The notes beneath the pieces are model-generated. The model had not been told where the DNA came from and searched no databases. It saw only the letters and a program-made list of their open reading frames with translations. Shown one piece after another: positions 7,351 to 16,498 of a stretch of 26,539 nucleotides of DNA. Position numbers and translations under genes: made by a program. Source of the DNA: Cyanobacteria bacterium UBA11153 (GTDB lineage: Bacteria; Cyanobacteriota; Cyanobacteriia; Cyanobacteriales; Coleofasciculaceae); contig DOIX01000140.1 of assembly GCA_003511885.1 (NCBI GenBank), positions 42,630 to 69,168 on the forward strand. The letters are read 5' to 3'. Each line of letters starts with the position of its first letter. The stretch's first letter is position 1.

Positions 7351-7405
7351 AATAAACTGAGTTGACGATCGCAAGTCTGATATCTGTTTAAGGGAGGAGC
7401 AAGGG

Positions 7406-7618
7406 ATGGCAACTTTAATTATGTCTAGGTGCAACATAGCGACGCTAACGGCTGAAGATGTAGCAGAATTGGCTAGCCGTTTGGAGGAGGATGATTATAG
7501 TAATGCTTTTGCAGGGTTAGAAGATTGGCATTTGCTCAGAGCGATCGCATTTCAGCGCCCGGAGTTGGCTGAACCATATCTGTACTTACTGGACATGGAA
7601 GGGTACGATGAAGCGTGA
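7406..7618 (+). CDS. DUF2555-type small conserved cyanobacterial protein
   Basis: A 70-aa acidic soluble protein with the conserved core [18 protein letters not shown] and [18 protein letters not shown], ending in [11 protein letters not shown]. It belongs, by recall, to the DUF2555 family, small proteins of unknown function largely restricted to cyanobacteria. A strong SD sequence (GGGAGGAG) lies 6 nt before the ATG. Its TGA overlaps the GTG start of coaBC (GTGA at 7615-7618), indicating translational coupling and a shared mRNA. No catalytic motif is visible, and a role linked to coenzyme A synthesis is only a guess from context. Confidence 0.85.
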   Translation: MATLIMSRCNIATLTAEDVAELASRLEEDDYSNAFAGLEDWHLLRAIAFQRPELAEPYLYLLDMEGYDEA

Positions 7619-8814
7619 GCAAGACTAGACGGGTACTGATTGGTATCGGTGGTGGGATTGCTGCCTATAAAATGGCGGAAGTAATCTCCACCTTATTTCA
7701 AAGTGGGGTAGAAGTGAGGGCGATTCTCACTGAGGGGGCAAGAAAATTTATCACTCCTCTAACTATCGCTACCCTATCTCGCCATCAGGCTTATACAGAT
7801 AGCCTCTTTTGGGAAGCAACTCACCATCGTCCCCTCCATATTGAGTTGGGGGAATGGGCAGAAGTTTTCGCGATCGCACCCTTGACGGCAAACACATTGG
7901 GTAAGTTAGCTCATGGTTTGGCAGATAACTTACTGACTAATACCGTATTAGCCTCTCGTTGTCCAGTCTTATTAGCCCCAGCCATGAATACAGAAATGTG
8001 GGCAGCGCAATCGGTACAGCGAAACTGGCAACTTTTATTAACCGATCCCAGATATCATCACATTGGACCTGGTAGCGGATTATTGGCTTGCGATCGCGTC
8101 GGTACTGGTAGGATGGCAGAACCTAGCGAAATTATCCCATCCATTTACTCTTTATTACATACAGGTGGCAAAGAAGATTTAGCTGGCAAAAGAGTCTTAA
8201 TTAGTACTGGCGGTACGCGGGAACATCTCGATCCTGTAAGATTTATCGGGAATCCCGCTACTGGCAAGATGGGATTGGCTTTAGCTATCGCCGCCAGAGA
8301 TAGAGGAGCAAAAGTCACCCTCGTACATGCCCCCATCACTAGCGCCATCCCAACCAGAATCCAAGCAATTGCTACAGTTAGCGCTGCCGAAATGCGAGAA
8401 GCAATATTAACCCATTTTGCACAAGCCGATTTAATTGTCATGGCAGCAGCCGTAGCCGATGTCAAGCCAGCCGCATACTGCCCAGAAAAATTACCCAAAA
8501 AATCTTTACCTAATGCCTTACCCTTAGTCGCCGTACCCGATATTTTGGCAGAATTAGGACAGCTCAAACAACCCCATCAAAAACTGATCGGCTTTGCTGC
8601 ACAAACAGGCGATATTGTCAAGCCAGCGTTACAGAAATTAAAAGACAAGAAATTAAACGCGATCGCAGCAAATCCGATAGACTTACCGAATGTGGGTTTT
8701 GGTAGCGATCGCAATCAAGCAATCCTTTTAGACGATCGAGGAGGAGAGAAAATTATCGAACCTTGCAGTAAGCTACAGTTAGCTCATTATTTGTTTGATT
8801 TTATTCTGGATTAA
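7615..8814 (+). CDS. coaBC: Bifunctional phosphopantothenoylcysteine synthetase/decarboxylase (CoaBC)
   Basis: This 399-aa enzyme performs two steps of coenzyme A synthesis: CTP-dependent joining of cysteine to 4'-phosphopantothenate, and FMN-dependent decarboxylation to 4'-phosphopantetheine. The CoaC half (about 1-185) shows [10 protein letters not shown] at the N-terminus, the catalytic His75 in [25 protein letters not shown] and Cys159 in [12 protein letters not shown]. The CoaB half (about 190-399) shows [17 protein letters not shown], a GKMG nucleotide loop, AAAVADVKP and the KLPKK lysine segment. Length is normal. Translation starts at GTG inside the stop of the upstream small gene. 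Confidence 0.95.
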   Translation: MSKTRRVLIGIGGGIAAYKMAEVISTLFQSGVEVRAILTEGARKFITPLTIATLSRHQAYTDSLFWEATHHRPLHIELGEWAEVFAIAPLTANTLGKLAHGLADNLLTNTVLASRCPVLLAPAMNTEMWAAQSVQRNWQLLLTDPRYHHIGPGSGLLACDRVGTGRMAEPSEIIPSIYSLLHTGGKEDLAGKRVLISTGGTREHLDPVRFIGNPATGKMGLALAIAARDRGAKVTLVHAPITSAIPTRIQAIATVSAAEMREAILTHFAQADLIVMAAAVADVKPAAYCPEKLPKKSLPNALPLVAVPDILAELGQLKQPHQKLIGFAAQTGDIVKPALQKLKDKKLNAIAANPIDLPNVGFGSDRNQAILLDDRGGEKIIEPCSKLQLAHYLFDFILD

Positions 8815-8845
8815 TAATATCTTTTGCTAACTTTCTTGTCAGTCT

Positions 8846-8866
8846 CCCTTCCCTATCAGGGAAGGG
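8846..8866. terminator. Bidirectional hairpin between convergent genes
   Basis: CCCTTCCCT and AGGGAAGGG make a perfect 9-bp stem with a 3-nt loop, between the convergent coaBC and YlqD-family genes. There is no T-run on either side, so it may be a factor-assisted terminator or a palindromic repeat rather than a classical terminator. Confidence 0.45.
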
Positions 8867-8909
8867 GATGAGAGGGCGAGCTTGTTCTTTATCTACCTTC
8901 GGTAAATCC

Positions 8910-9362
8910 TCAAACAGCGCCGCGAATTTCTTCAACAACGCCATCGCGGATGACAATTTCTATCTGCATTTTCTGGACTAAATTATCACCAGAGGAGATG
9001 CGAAAAAAGCTTTCTAGCTGCCCCTGATTAACTTCTTGTTCTAGTTCCAGCATTTGAACCTGTTGGAGTTGCTGAAGCAACTGATTTTTCTGTTCTAACA
9101 ATTCGCTTTTCTTTTGGTTTACCTGCAATTGAATATTTTCAATTTGTTGAGCTGTCTGAGGGCCAGGGGGTTTAACACTTTGCTTTTGAATTTCTGCGAT
9201 CGCTCTTTGTCCTTGCAAGTCTAGCTGTTGTAGTTGAGCGTCAATTTGGTTAATCTGCCCCTGAAGTTGCTGCTGCACCTCTTCTTTCCAGCGGGGTGTC
9301 ACAATGGCTTTAACATTAACTGGGCGCTTTAAAAGCAGGGATTGAGAATCTTCTACAGTCAT
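8910..9362 (-). CDS. YlqD-family coiled-coil protein
   Basis: A 150-aa soluble protein. The N-terminus (LLLKRPVNVKAIVTPRWKEE) and C-terminus (IEIVIRDGVVEEIRGAV) are the conserved ends of the YlqD family. Between them lies a Gln-rich coiled coil (about 30-120) with heptad leucines. No function is established for the family. It is preceded by a 195-bp spacer and the acyl-CoA synthetase gene on the same strand, so co-transcription is possible but not shown. No SD sequence is seen at the ATG. Confidence 0.8.
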   Translation of the reverse strand: MTVEDSQSLLLKRPVNVKAIVTPRWKEEVQQQLQGQINQIDAQLQQLDLQGQRAIAEIQKQSVKPPGPQTAQQIENIQLQVNQKKSELLEQKNQLLQQLQQVQMLELEQEVNQGQLESFFRISSGDNLVQKMQIEIVIRDGVVEEIRGAV

Positions 9363-9502
9363 ATATTTTTCTGTGTCTCAGTTTGTTTACTTTGATATCG
9401 CATCTGGTTGAGTCAGTCTTCTCAGGGAAGATAGGGAAGTTTGCAGTTTAGCAAAGCGTAGCGGTAAGAAGTACCTTGTGAGTTTTGAGTTTTGAATTCA
9501 AA

Positions 9503-9554
9503 CTCTCTCCCATTCCCCATTCCCTACTCCCTACTCCCTACTCCCTACTTCCCT
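9503..9554. repeat. CTACTCC/CCATTCC heptad array
   Basis: Seven successive 7-nt units (CTCTCTC, then two of CCATTCC, then CTACTCC repeated and ending in CTACTTC) lie just after the stop codon of the acyl-CoA synthetase gene. This is the short tandem heptanucleotide repeat type known from cyanobacteria. The rest of 9363-9502 shows no gene. Confidence 0.85.
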
Positions 9555-9557
9555 AAA

Positions 9558-11543
9558 TCAGGCAAACATCTCGTTAATGATATCGCGATAATGTTCGGTG
9601 ACAATGGGTCGCCGGATTTTCATCGTCTGAGTCATCATGCCATTTTCGATGGAAAATGGCTCTAAAATCAGTCTAAAAGTGCCGATATTGTCATCAGGGC
9701 GATAGCCAGGGCGATTTTTGACTTCTCGGTTTAGCTCTTGACGAAACAAGTTCTGGACTTCTTTACTGTATAAGTCTATTCCTGTCCGGATTCCTTCTGA
9801 ATCCTTGCTTCGTGCTGCTGTCTCTTCTGCCTCTGGCACAATCAAGGTATTATTCTGGGATATCGCCCACTGTTTGAGGGCATCGAGGTTGGGCACGATT
9901 AAGGCTCCGATACAACGCTCATCTTGACCTACTAGCATAATCTGGTCGATATAGGGACTGCGCAAACAGGCATCTTCAATGGGTTGGGGTTCGATATTTT
10001 CGCCATTAGTGAGGACAATGGTATCTTTTGCTCTTCCAGTTAAAATCAAATCGTCTTGGGGTGTCAGCCAACCCAAATCTCCGGTATCAAACCACCCTTC
10101 TGAATCAATTGCTTTGGTTGTGGCTTCTGGATTTTGATAATATCCTTGCATGACTTGAGGCCCTCTAACCATCACTAAACCTCTTTCTCCTGTGGGTAAG
10201 GGTTGACGGGTTTCGGGATCGACGATTCTCACTTCTGTTTCTGGCATTGGTTGTCCGGCAGAACGGCGGAGGTTACGATGGGAACGACGGATATTAGTAA
10301 CGGGAGATGTTTCTGTAAGTCCGTAGCCGACGAGGATTTGTAAGCCGACAATTTCAAAGAAATTCTCTAGGTGCATTGCTAGGGAACCACCACCACTGAT
10401 AATGGTTTTAAGTTTACCTCCTGTGGCTTCGCGGACTTTTTGATAGACCATTTTATCTGCTAAACCATGGAGAGGGGAAAGGAGGGTGGATTGAATAGTG
10501 GCGCTAATTTTTTCTAGGGGTGATGGGTTTAATTGATTAAGACTTAAGCCTTGGGCAATGCGTTTGGCTTCGATATACCGCTGACTGAGGTTGAGAAGAT
10601 TATTGACTAATTTTTGTTTGTTATCTGGTTGTTCGCGAAACTGTTTTTGGACTCCTTCATAGATGGATTCCCAGAGTCGAGGTACTCCTACCATGTGGAT
10701 GGGTTGGTATGTTTTTAAGTCGGCTTTGACATGGCGAATATTAGTGTAAATTTGAGTACAACCTTGGGAGAGGAGGTAGTATTCTACAGTCCGTTCGTAG
10801 ACGTGCCAGGTTGGTAAAATACTGAGAATGCGATCGCCTTTTTCTGGCTGAAGGACTACATGGAAGTTGGTAATTTGGTGCAGGAAGTTCCCATGGCACA
10901 ACATCACGCCTTTGGGTTGTCCGGTAGTGCCGGAGGTATACATCAAGGTGGCTAATGTTTCTTTTTGAGGATAAATTGGCTTGAGGCTATGGTTGGAGCC
11001 AATTTCTTTCAGTTGGGAGTAGTTTAGTATTTTTAATGTTTCTCCTGGGGGTGGCGCTTCGTCGGAGATTAAGACGACAAACTGAATGGGTAGCTCTTTA
11101 ATCCCATCTCTCAGTTTTTTCCATGTCTTGACATCTTGCACCACTAAGGCAATGCTACCGCTATGTGACAAAATATAAAGTAGTTCCTCCTTTTCCGCTT
11201 GGGAACTACGGACGACATTGGCAGCGCCAGCAGTCATAATCCCCTGATCCGCAATTAGCCAACGGGGACTATTATCAGCAATTAAAGCAATGCGAGGAGG
11301 AATTCTAGCCGATGAGATAGCGGACACTCCCTCACCTAAAAGTGCTTGTAACCCAGCCGCAAATAGTTTGATTTCTCGATCCAGTTGAGTGTATGTTAGG
11401 GCTACTTCTGGTTTAGCATGAGGATCTTTAAGGGCAACAATATTATCAAATTCTTTGGCAGCAATTGACCAAATTTCCGGTAAGGATTGGATGGAGGAGT
11501 AATCGACAAGGCGGTGGTTTAGGTCGCGAGTTGGTTGGATCAT
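9558..11543 (-). CDS. AMP-forming long-chain acyl-CoA / acyl-ACP synthetase
   Basis: This 661-aa adenylate-forming enzyme activates free fatty acids through acyl-AMP. Motifs in order: P-loop YTSGTTGQPKG (202-212), GYGLTETSP, the GWFDTGDLGWL segment with its conserved Asp, and LTGRAKDTIVLTNGENIEP with the hinge region. The C-terminal MTQTMKIRRP carries the catalytic lysine region. No membrane segment is seen. The single such enzyme of many cyanobacteria, of similar length, works as acyl-ACP synthetase (Aas) and recycles fatty acids released from membranes. That assignment is likely here but not provable from sequence. It is transcribed divergently from the large histidine kinase. Confidence 0.9.
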   Translation of the reverse strand: MIQPTRDLNHRLVDYSSIQSLPEIWSIAAKEFDNIVALKDPHAKPEVALTYTQLDREIKLFAAGLQALLGEGVSAISSARIPPRIALIADNSPRWLIADQGIMTAGAANVVRSSQAEKEELLYILSHSGSIALVVQDVKTWKKLRDGIKELPIQFVVLISDEAPPPGETLKILNYSQLKEIGSNHSLKPIYPQKETLATLMYTSGTTGQPKGVMLCHGNFLHQITNFHVVLQPEKGDRILSILPTWHVYERTVEYYLLSQGCTQIYTNIRHVKADLKTYQPIHMVGVPRLWESIYEGVQKQFREQPDNKQKLVNNLLNLSQRYIEAKRIAQGLSLNQLNPSPLEKISATIQSTLLSPLHGLADKMVYQKVREATGGKLKTIISGGGSLAMHLENFFEIVGLQILVGYGLTETSPVTNIRRSHRNLRRSAGQPMPETEVRIVDPETRQPLPTGERGLVMVRGPQVMQGYYQNPEATTKAIDSEGWFDTGDLGWLTPQDDLILTGRAKDTIVLTNGENIEPQPIEDACLRSPYIDQIMLVGQDERCIGALIVPNLDALKQWAISQNNTLIVPEAEETAARSKDSEGIRTGIDLYSKEVQNLFRQELNREVKNRPGYRPDDNIGTFRLILEPFSIENGMMTQTMKIRRPIVTEHYRDIINEMFA

Positions 11544-11957
11544 AAAGATTGAATTAGAATAAGACAGATGGTAGTTGACTTGACTGAGTTACTGGAGTTT
11601 TTACCCCATTCCCCATGCCCCATTCCCCATTTCAGGAATTTTTCCTCTGACGGTGAATGGCTTATGTTCTTACCATACTCCTGAATTGGGACACAATAGA
11701 GGGAGGGAGTGGACACAAATTCTTCTGGAATATCGGGAAATGGCAGGCGCTACTGACTTATTCGAGTACTTGAGAAGGAATCAAACTACAGGTTGTGCAT
11801 AGTAATTATGTACTAAGGAGGTGTACTCAGGTGAGATTAAGGAATGACATGGTTGGGGACTAGCTGCCATAAGGTTATGGAAATAGTTATGAAAAGGCGT
11901 GCAATTGAGCGGTTTTCAAAAAAATTATTACCCCAGATATCGCACGACACAGATTAA
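11544..11957. other. Divergent promoter region of the acyl-CoA synthetase and hybrid kinase genes
   Basis: The 414-bp spacer holds a CCCCATT heptad array (11603-11633), a strong AAGGAGGTG SD sequence at 11815-11823 ahead of a 10-codon GTG frame (11831-11863), and a 22-codon frame (11889-11957) in phase with the kinase and separated from it only by TAA. No clear sigma70 promoter pair was identified. Confidence 0.45.
11603..11633. repeat. CCCCATT heptad array
   Basis: Four units of CCCCATT or CCCCATG in direct tandem with 7-nt period, in the divergent spacer. Confidence 0.8.
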
Positions 11958-14900
11958 ATGGAAGCCTACTTATTTACACTGAAAAAAATTGACAAATTAC
12001 CCCTTTCGATTCAACAAAAGCGGAAGTTAATCCTGGCGATTCCGATTACTTGTCTCATCGCCGTCTTAGCTACATTTTCTTGGCTGGAATTTAAGACCAA
12101 TAAAGCGCAAAAATTAGTACAGCATACCCAAGAAATCCGCCTGGAATCTCAACGCTTAATAACGGCTTTATTAGAAGCAGAAAGTTCAGTTAAGGGATAT
12201 AATCTTAGTCGCAGTCAAGAATTTATCGAACCATTAGAATCAGCGCTTGCCACCATTCCCAATTGTCTAGAAAAACTAGAGGGATTAGTTGCCGATCATC
12301 CCGGACAATTTCAAAGACTTAAAGCAATCGAAAAGCTGACCAATACTAGAGTTAATCTATTCCAGGACAATCTTAAGCTTGTGAATGGCGTAGCGCCAAA
12401 ATCTTTTCAGTCATCCGAATTAACATCGATTCTCCTCACAGGTAAGGATATAATGGATGGATTAAGAGGAGAAATCGATCTGTTTATCGCAGAAGAAGAA
12501 CGGGTAAAGATCGAAAACGATAAGGTTTTAAAAAAGCAGCAAAACTTGACTTGGCTCATTTTAATTTTATCAGCGAATATGGGAATCGTTAGTTTCCTGT
12601 TATCGGCTTACTTATTGCATCGCTTGGAGCAAAAAATAATCGAGCGCGATCGCAACTTGCGGGAAACAGAAACTCTCTATCGATCAGTAGTTGAAAATTT
12701 CCCCAATGGGGGAGTTTTCTTATTCGATCGTGACTTGCGCTACTTGCTAGCAGATGGTACTGGATTAGAACTTGTTGGTTTAACGAAAGAGCAATTAGAA
12801 GGTAAAACTATTTGGGAAGCATTTACAGAAGAAACATATTCTATTTTAGAACCAATTTATCGGGAAGTTTTAGCAGGTGAATCAATTACTTATGAAATCC
12901 CCTATTCCGATCGCTTCTATCTCTGTCATGTCCGACCAATTCGCAACCAGAATCATCAAGTTTTTGCCGGAATGTTAGTAGCGCAAGATATTAGCGATCG
13001 CAAAATATCAGAGCAACATCTCTATAGGGCAAATCGAGCGCTCAAAACTATCAGTGAATGCAATCAAGCTGTAGTCCGCGCTACCGATGAAGCCACCCTA
13101 TTACAAGATATTTGTCGCATTGTTATTGAGTGTGGCGGTTATCGTTGTGTCTGGATTTGTTTTGCCGAACAAGATGAAGCTAAAACGATCCGTCCCGTTG
13201 CTCAAGCTGGATATGAAAAAGGATATATTGAATCTTTACAAATTACTTGGCGTGATACCAAAGAAGGCCAAGGACCAGTAGGTAGAACAATTCGCACGGG
13301 GCAAACTCAAATTACCCAAAATGTTTTAATAGATACTGCTTATTTATCCTGGAGGGAATCGGCGATTAAACAAGGTTACACCTCCACAATTTCTTTGCCA
13401 TTAATCGCTTCTGAATTATCCATAATAAATGGTAATTCACTAGAGACTTGTTTAGATAGCAGATCAAAACTAAAACCTCAAAATTATTGTTGTTTTGGGG
13501 CTTTAAACATTTATGCAGCAGAACCCAATGCTTTTGATGAAGATGAAGTAAAGTTACTCACTGAATTAGCCAACGATCTAGCATTTGGACTTGGGACATT
13601 GCGTACCAGAATTGAACATCAAGAAGCCGAAGAAGCATTACGTTTAAGTGAAGAAAGATGGCAGTTAGCCCTGCGAGGTAACAATGATGGGATTTGGGAT
13701 TGGGATGTGAGAAGTAATGAAGTATTTTTTTCAGCTCGTTGGAAAGAAATGCTAGGTTTTGAAGATCGGGAAATTCCCAATCATTTAGATGAATGGGCAA
13801 AACGAGTTCATCCAGAAGATTTAGATTGGGTGACGGAAGTCATTCAAGAACATTTTGCAGGAAAAACACCCTTTTACATTACAGAACATCGCGTTCAGTG
13901 CAAAGATGGATCCTATAAATGGATTCTAGATCGCGGACAAGCGCTTTGGGATGAAGCAGGAAATGTAGTCCGGATGGTGGGATCTCATACAGATATTACG
14001 GAAAAGAGACAAGCTGAGGAAGCATTGCGAGATAGTGAGGCTAAATTCCGTGCATTTCTAGAATCAGCATCTGAGGCAATTATTGTCACAAATACCCTGG
14101 GTAAAATTGTAGTTTTTAATGCTAAAGCTGAAGACTTATTCGGGTATAATCGCACTGAAGTATTAGGGAAAAAGGTTGAAGTTTTGATCCCGGAAAGATA
14201 TCACTATATCCATTCTCAGGATCGGGCTGACTATCAAGCTCACCCTAGCAAACGTCAAATGAACAAAACTAGATATTTGTCTGCTCGCAGGAAAGATGGG
14301 AGTGAGTTTCCCATTGAAGCAGGACTAAGTTCAATTGAAACTAAAGACGGTCATTTTATCATGACGTTTTTGCTAGATATTACTGAGCGCAAAAAAGCAG
14401 AAGAAGAGATCAAAAGACTCAATGAAAGTCTGGAACGTCGTGCGGTTGAAAGTGAAACCAGATACCAACAAATTGTGGAACTTGCGGAAGAAGGTATTTG
14501 GGTTATTGATGCCCAATCCCACACGACTTATGTCAATAATGCTATGACGCGAATACTAGGCTATTCTGAAGCAGAAATGTTGGGACATCCGATGTCTGAC
14601 TTTGTGGATGACGGGGAAGAAATGCAGGTAAAGGATCCCGTTAATAATAGCAACTCAAGTCTAGTTCAAAGAAAAGAAATTAAACTAAAAACTCAAAATG
14701 GCACTCCGATTTGGACTTATATGTCCACCAGTCCAGTCTTAGATGAGTATGGCAATCTGTTATGGTCTTGTTCCTTAGTGTATGATATTACCAAACGGAA
14801 GGAAGCTGAAGAAAAACTAAACCAAAGTAGCGAACGAATTAGTTTAGCTAATGCAGAGTTAGCTAGAGCAACCCGTCTCAAAGATGAATTTCTCACTAGT

Positions 14901-16397
14901 ATGAGTCATGAGTTGAGAACCCCTCTTAATGCCATTCTAGGTTTAGCGGAAGCTTTACAAGAAGAGGTATATGGTGGGTTAACTCAAAAGCAGCATAAAT
15001 CACTGGGTACTATTGAACAAAGTGGTAAACACTTGTTGGCTCTTATTAATGATATTCTCGATCTTTCCAAGATTGAATCTGGCAAAATGGAGCTACAAAT
15101 TGCCTCCGTGTCTCCTCAAAGTCTCTGCGAGTCAAGCTTGACTTTTGTCAAACAACAAGCCCATCAGAAAAAGATTAACCTAAACTTCACTATTGGGGAA
15201 GGAATTAGCAATATTCCTGTAGATGAGCGTCGCATCCGGCAAGTTTTAATTAATCTTTTGAGTAATGCGGTGAAGTTTACCCCAGAAGGTGGTGCTGTTC
15301 ATCTTGAAGTCAAAGGTGACTCCAGTGGCGAAATTTTACAATTTAGTGTCATCGATACGGGGATTGGAATTGCCCCAGAAAATATGGAGCGTTTATTTAA
15401 ACCTTTCGTGCAATTAGATAGCAGTCTCTCTCGTCGTTATGCGGGGACTGGTTTGGGTTTAGCATTGGTGCGGCGGATTGTCGAGTTACATGGTGGTAGT
15501 GTTTCTCTCTTCAGTGAAATTGGCAAAGGCAGTCGATTTACTGTGACTCTTCCCTGGCATGAAATGGATAGGATCAATCTCAATTCCGGGGAAAGAGAAA
15601 AAACTCAATGGCAATTACCTAATATTCAGCAGGCATTAATTGTTGAAGATTCAGAAATTACTGCTAAACAAGTGGCTCGCTATTTAGGGGAAATCGGTAC
15701 AGAAACAACCATTCATCCCTTGGGTGAAGGTTCAGTTGATGCTGCCTTACAATTTAAACCAGATGTAATTATTCTCGATCTTTTACTGCCAAATATATCT
15801 GGGTTAGAGGTGCTAACTCAACTAAAATCTAACCCCGCGACTAAGGAAATCCCTGTACTAGTTATTTCAGTAGTAGATGAGCGCGAGCGAGCCTTATCGT
15901 TGGGAGCTTCTGCCTACTTGCTCAAACCCCTTTCTCGTCAGGAATTTCAGTTAGCATTAAGTCAAATTTTCTCTCAATCTCAGCAACTTCTGGATCGCAC
16001 AGCCTTGGTTGTCACATCTCCAAAACCACAAAAATCACCCCTAATTTTATTGGCAGAAGATAATGAATCAAATATTTCTACTATGATTGATTACTTGCAA
16101 ATTCACGGATATCAGGTAAACTTAGCGAGAAATGGTTTGGAAGCTGTTGAGATGGCAAAAAAACAAAAGCCAGATCTGATTTTAATGGATATTCAAATGC
16201 CAGAGATGGATGGATTAGAAGCAACTCGCTGGATTAGAAAAGAACCAGATTTAGTTAAGATTCCGATTATTGCTCTCACTGCACTAGCAATGCCGGGAGA
16301 TAGAGAAAAATGTGTTATGGCAGGTGCAAACGAATATCTCACCAAACCAATTGGATTAAAAAATCTTATGAAGATAATTAGTCAATATCTTCATTGA
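11958..16397 (+). CDS. Membrane hybrid histidine kinase: CHASE3-PAS-GAF-PAS3-HisKA-HATPase-REC-REC
   Basis: This 1479-aa sensor kinase has a first membrane segment at about 23-45, an extracytoplasmic four-helix CHASE3-like domain (about 46-196) and a second membrane segment at about 197-220. A PAS domain (about 237-350), a GAF domain (about 355-550) and three further PAS domains (about 560-690, 695-815 and 835-955) follow. The HisKA domain has phosphoacceptor His984 in SMSHELRTPLN. The ATPase carries the N-box LINLLSNAVKF, DTGIGI and GTGLGLA. Two receiver domains close the protein, with Asp1274 (VIILDLLLP) and Asp1411 (LILMDIQMP). The GAF lacks an evident bilin-binding cysteine motif, so a phytochrome role is unlikely; the ligand is unknown. 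The next gene is probably its partner. Confidence 0.92.
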   Translation: MEAYLFTLKKIDKLPLSIQQKRKLILAIPITCLIAVLATFSWLEFKTNKAQKLVQHTQEIRLESQRLITALLEAESSVKGYNLSRSQEFIEPLESALATIPNCLEKLEGLVADHPGQFQRLKAIEKLTNTRVNLFQDNLKLVNGVAPKSFQSSELTSILLTGKDIMDGLRGEIDLFIAEEERVKIENDKVLKKQQNLTWLILILSANMGIVSFLLSAYLLHRLEQKIIERDRNLRETETLYRSVVENFPNGGVFLFDRDLRYLLADGTGLELVGLTKEQLEGKTIWEAFTEETYSILEPIYREVLAGESITYEIPYSDRFYLCHVRPIRNQNHQVFAGMLVAQDISDRKISEQHLYRANRALKTISECNQAVVRATDEATLLQDICRIVIECGGYRCVWICFAEQDEAKTIRPVAQAGYEKGYIESLQITWRDTKEGQGPVGRTIRTGQTQITQNVLIDTAYLSWRESAIKQGYTSTISLPLIASELSIINGNSLETCLDSRSKLKPQNYCCFGALNIYAAEPNAFDEDEVKLLTELANDLAFGLGTLRTRIEHQEAEEALRLSEERWQLALRGNNDGIWDWDVRSNEVFFSARWKEMLGFEDREIPNHLDEWAKRVHPEDLDWVTEVIQEHFAGKTPFYITEHRVQCKDGSYKWILDRGQALWDEAGNVVRMVGSHTDITEKRQAEEALRDSEAKFRAFLESASEAIIVTNTLGKIVVFNAKAEDLFGYNRTEVLGKKVEVLIPERYHYIHSQDRADYQAHPSKRQMNKTRYLSARRKDGSEFPIEAGLSSIETKDGHFIMTFLLDITERKKAEEEIKRLNESLERRAVESETRYQQIVELAEEGIWVIDAQSHTTYVNNAMTRILGYSEAEMLGHPMSDFVDDGEEMQVKDPVNNSNSSLVQRKEIKLKTQNGTPIWTYMSTSPVLDEYGNLLWSCSLVYDITKRKEAEEKLNQSSERISLANAELARATRLKDEFLTSMSHELRTPLNAILGLAEALQEEVYGGLTQKQHKSLGTIEQSGKHLLALINDILDLSKIESGKMELQIASVSPQSLCESSLTFVKQQAHQKKINLNFTIGEGISNIPVDERRIRQVLINLLSNAVKFTPEGGAVHLEVKGDSSGEILQFSVIDTGIGIAPENMERLFKPFVQLDSSLSRRYAGTGLGLALVRRIVELHGGSVSLFSEIGKGSRFTVTLPWHEMDRINLNSGEREKTQWQLPNIQQALIVEDSEITAKQVARYLGEIGTETTIHPLGEGSVDAALQFKPDVIILDLLLPNISGLEVLTQLKSNPATKEIPVLVISVVDERERALSLGASAYLLKPLSRQEFQLALSQIFSQSQQLLDRTALVVTSPKPQKSPLILLAEDNESNISTMIDYLQIHGYQVNLARNGLEAVEMAKKQKPDLILMDIQMPEMDGLEATRWIRKEPDLVKIPIIALTALAMPGDREKCVMAGANEYLTKPIGLKNLMKIISQYLH

Positions 16398-16399
16398 TT

Positions 16400-16470
16400 T
16401 TGTTATTGGCTATGGGTTATTATCAATTAATAAAAAGACACAAATAATAAATAATAAATAACAAATAAGC
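16400..16470. repeat. Facing GTTATTG and AATAATA heptad arrays
   Basis: GTTATTG-type units at 16400-16421 face AATAATA/AATAACA units at 16443-16470, the same inverted arrangement as at 3279-3412. They fill the spacer between the two kinase genes. Confidence 0.55.
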
Positions 16471-16498
16471 AACAACAAACCACAAAAAAAGATTGACT

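Noticed and set aside
7063..7365. A 100-codon frame before the DUF2555-type gene
   Set aside because: Its start lies upstream of the predicted transcription start, it runs through heptads and structured RNA, and it has no SD sequence. Only a TnpB-remnant origin of part of it remains open and is listed as a finding.
8145..8567. A 140-codon frame antisense to coaBC
   Set aside because: Fully covered by the strongly conserved CoaB coding region on the other strand; it is a shadow.
12990..13620. Phytochrome/bilin-binding GAF in the large kinase
   Set aside because: No typical Cys-His or DXCF chromophore motif and no PHY domain is seen; the GAF is treated as a general ligand domain.
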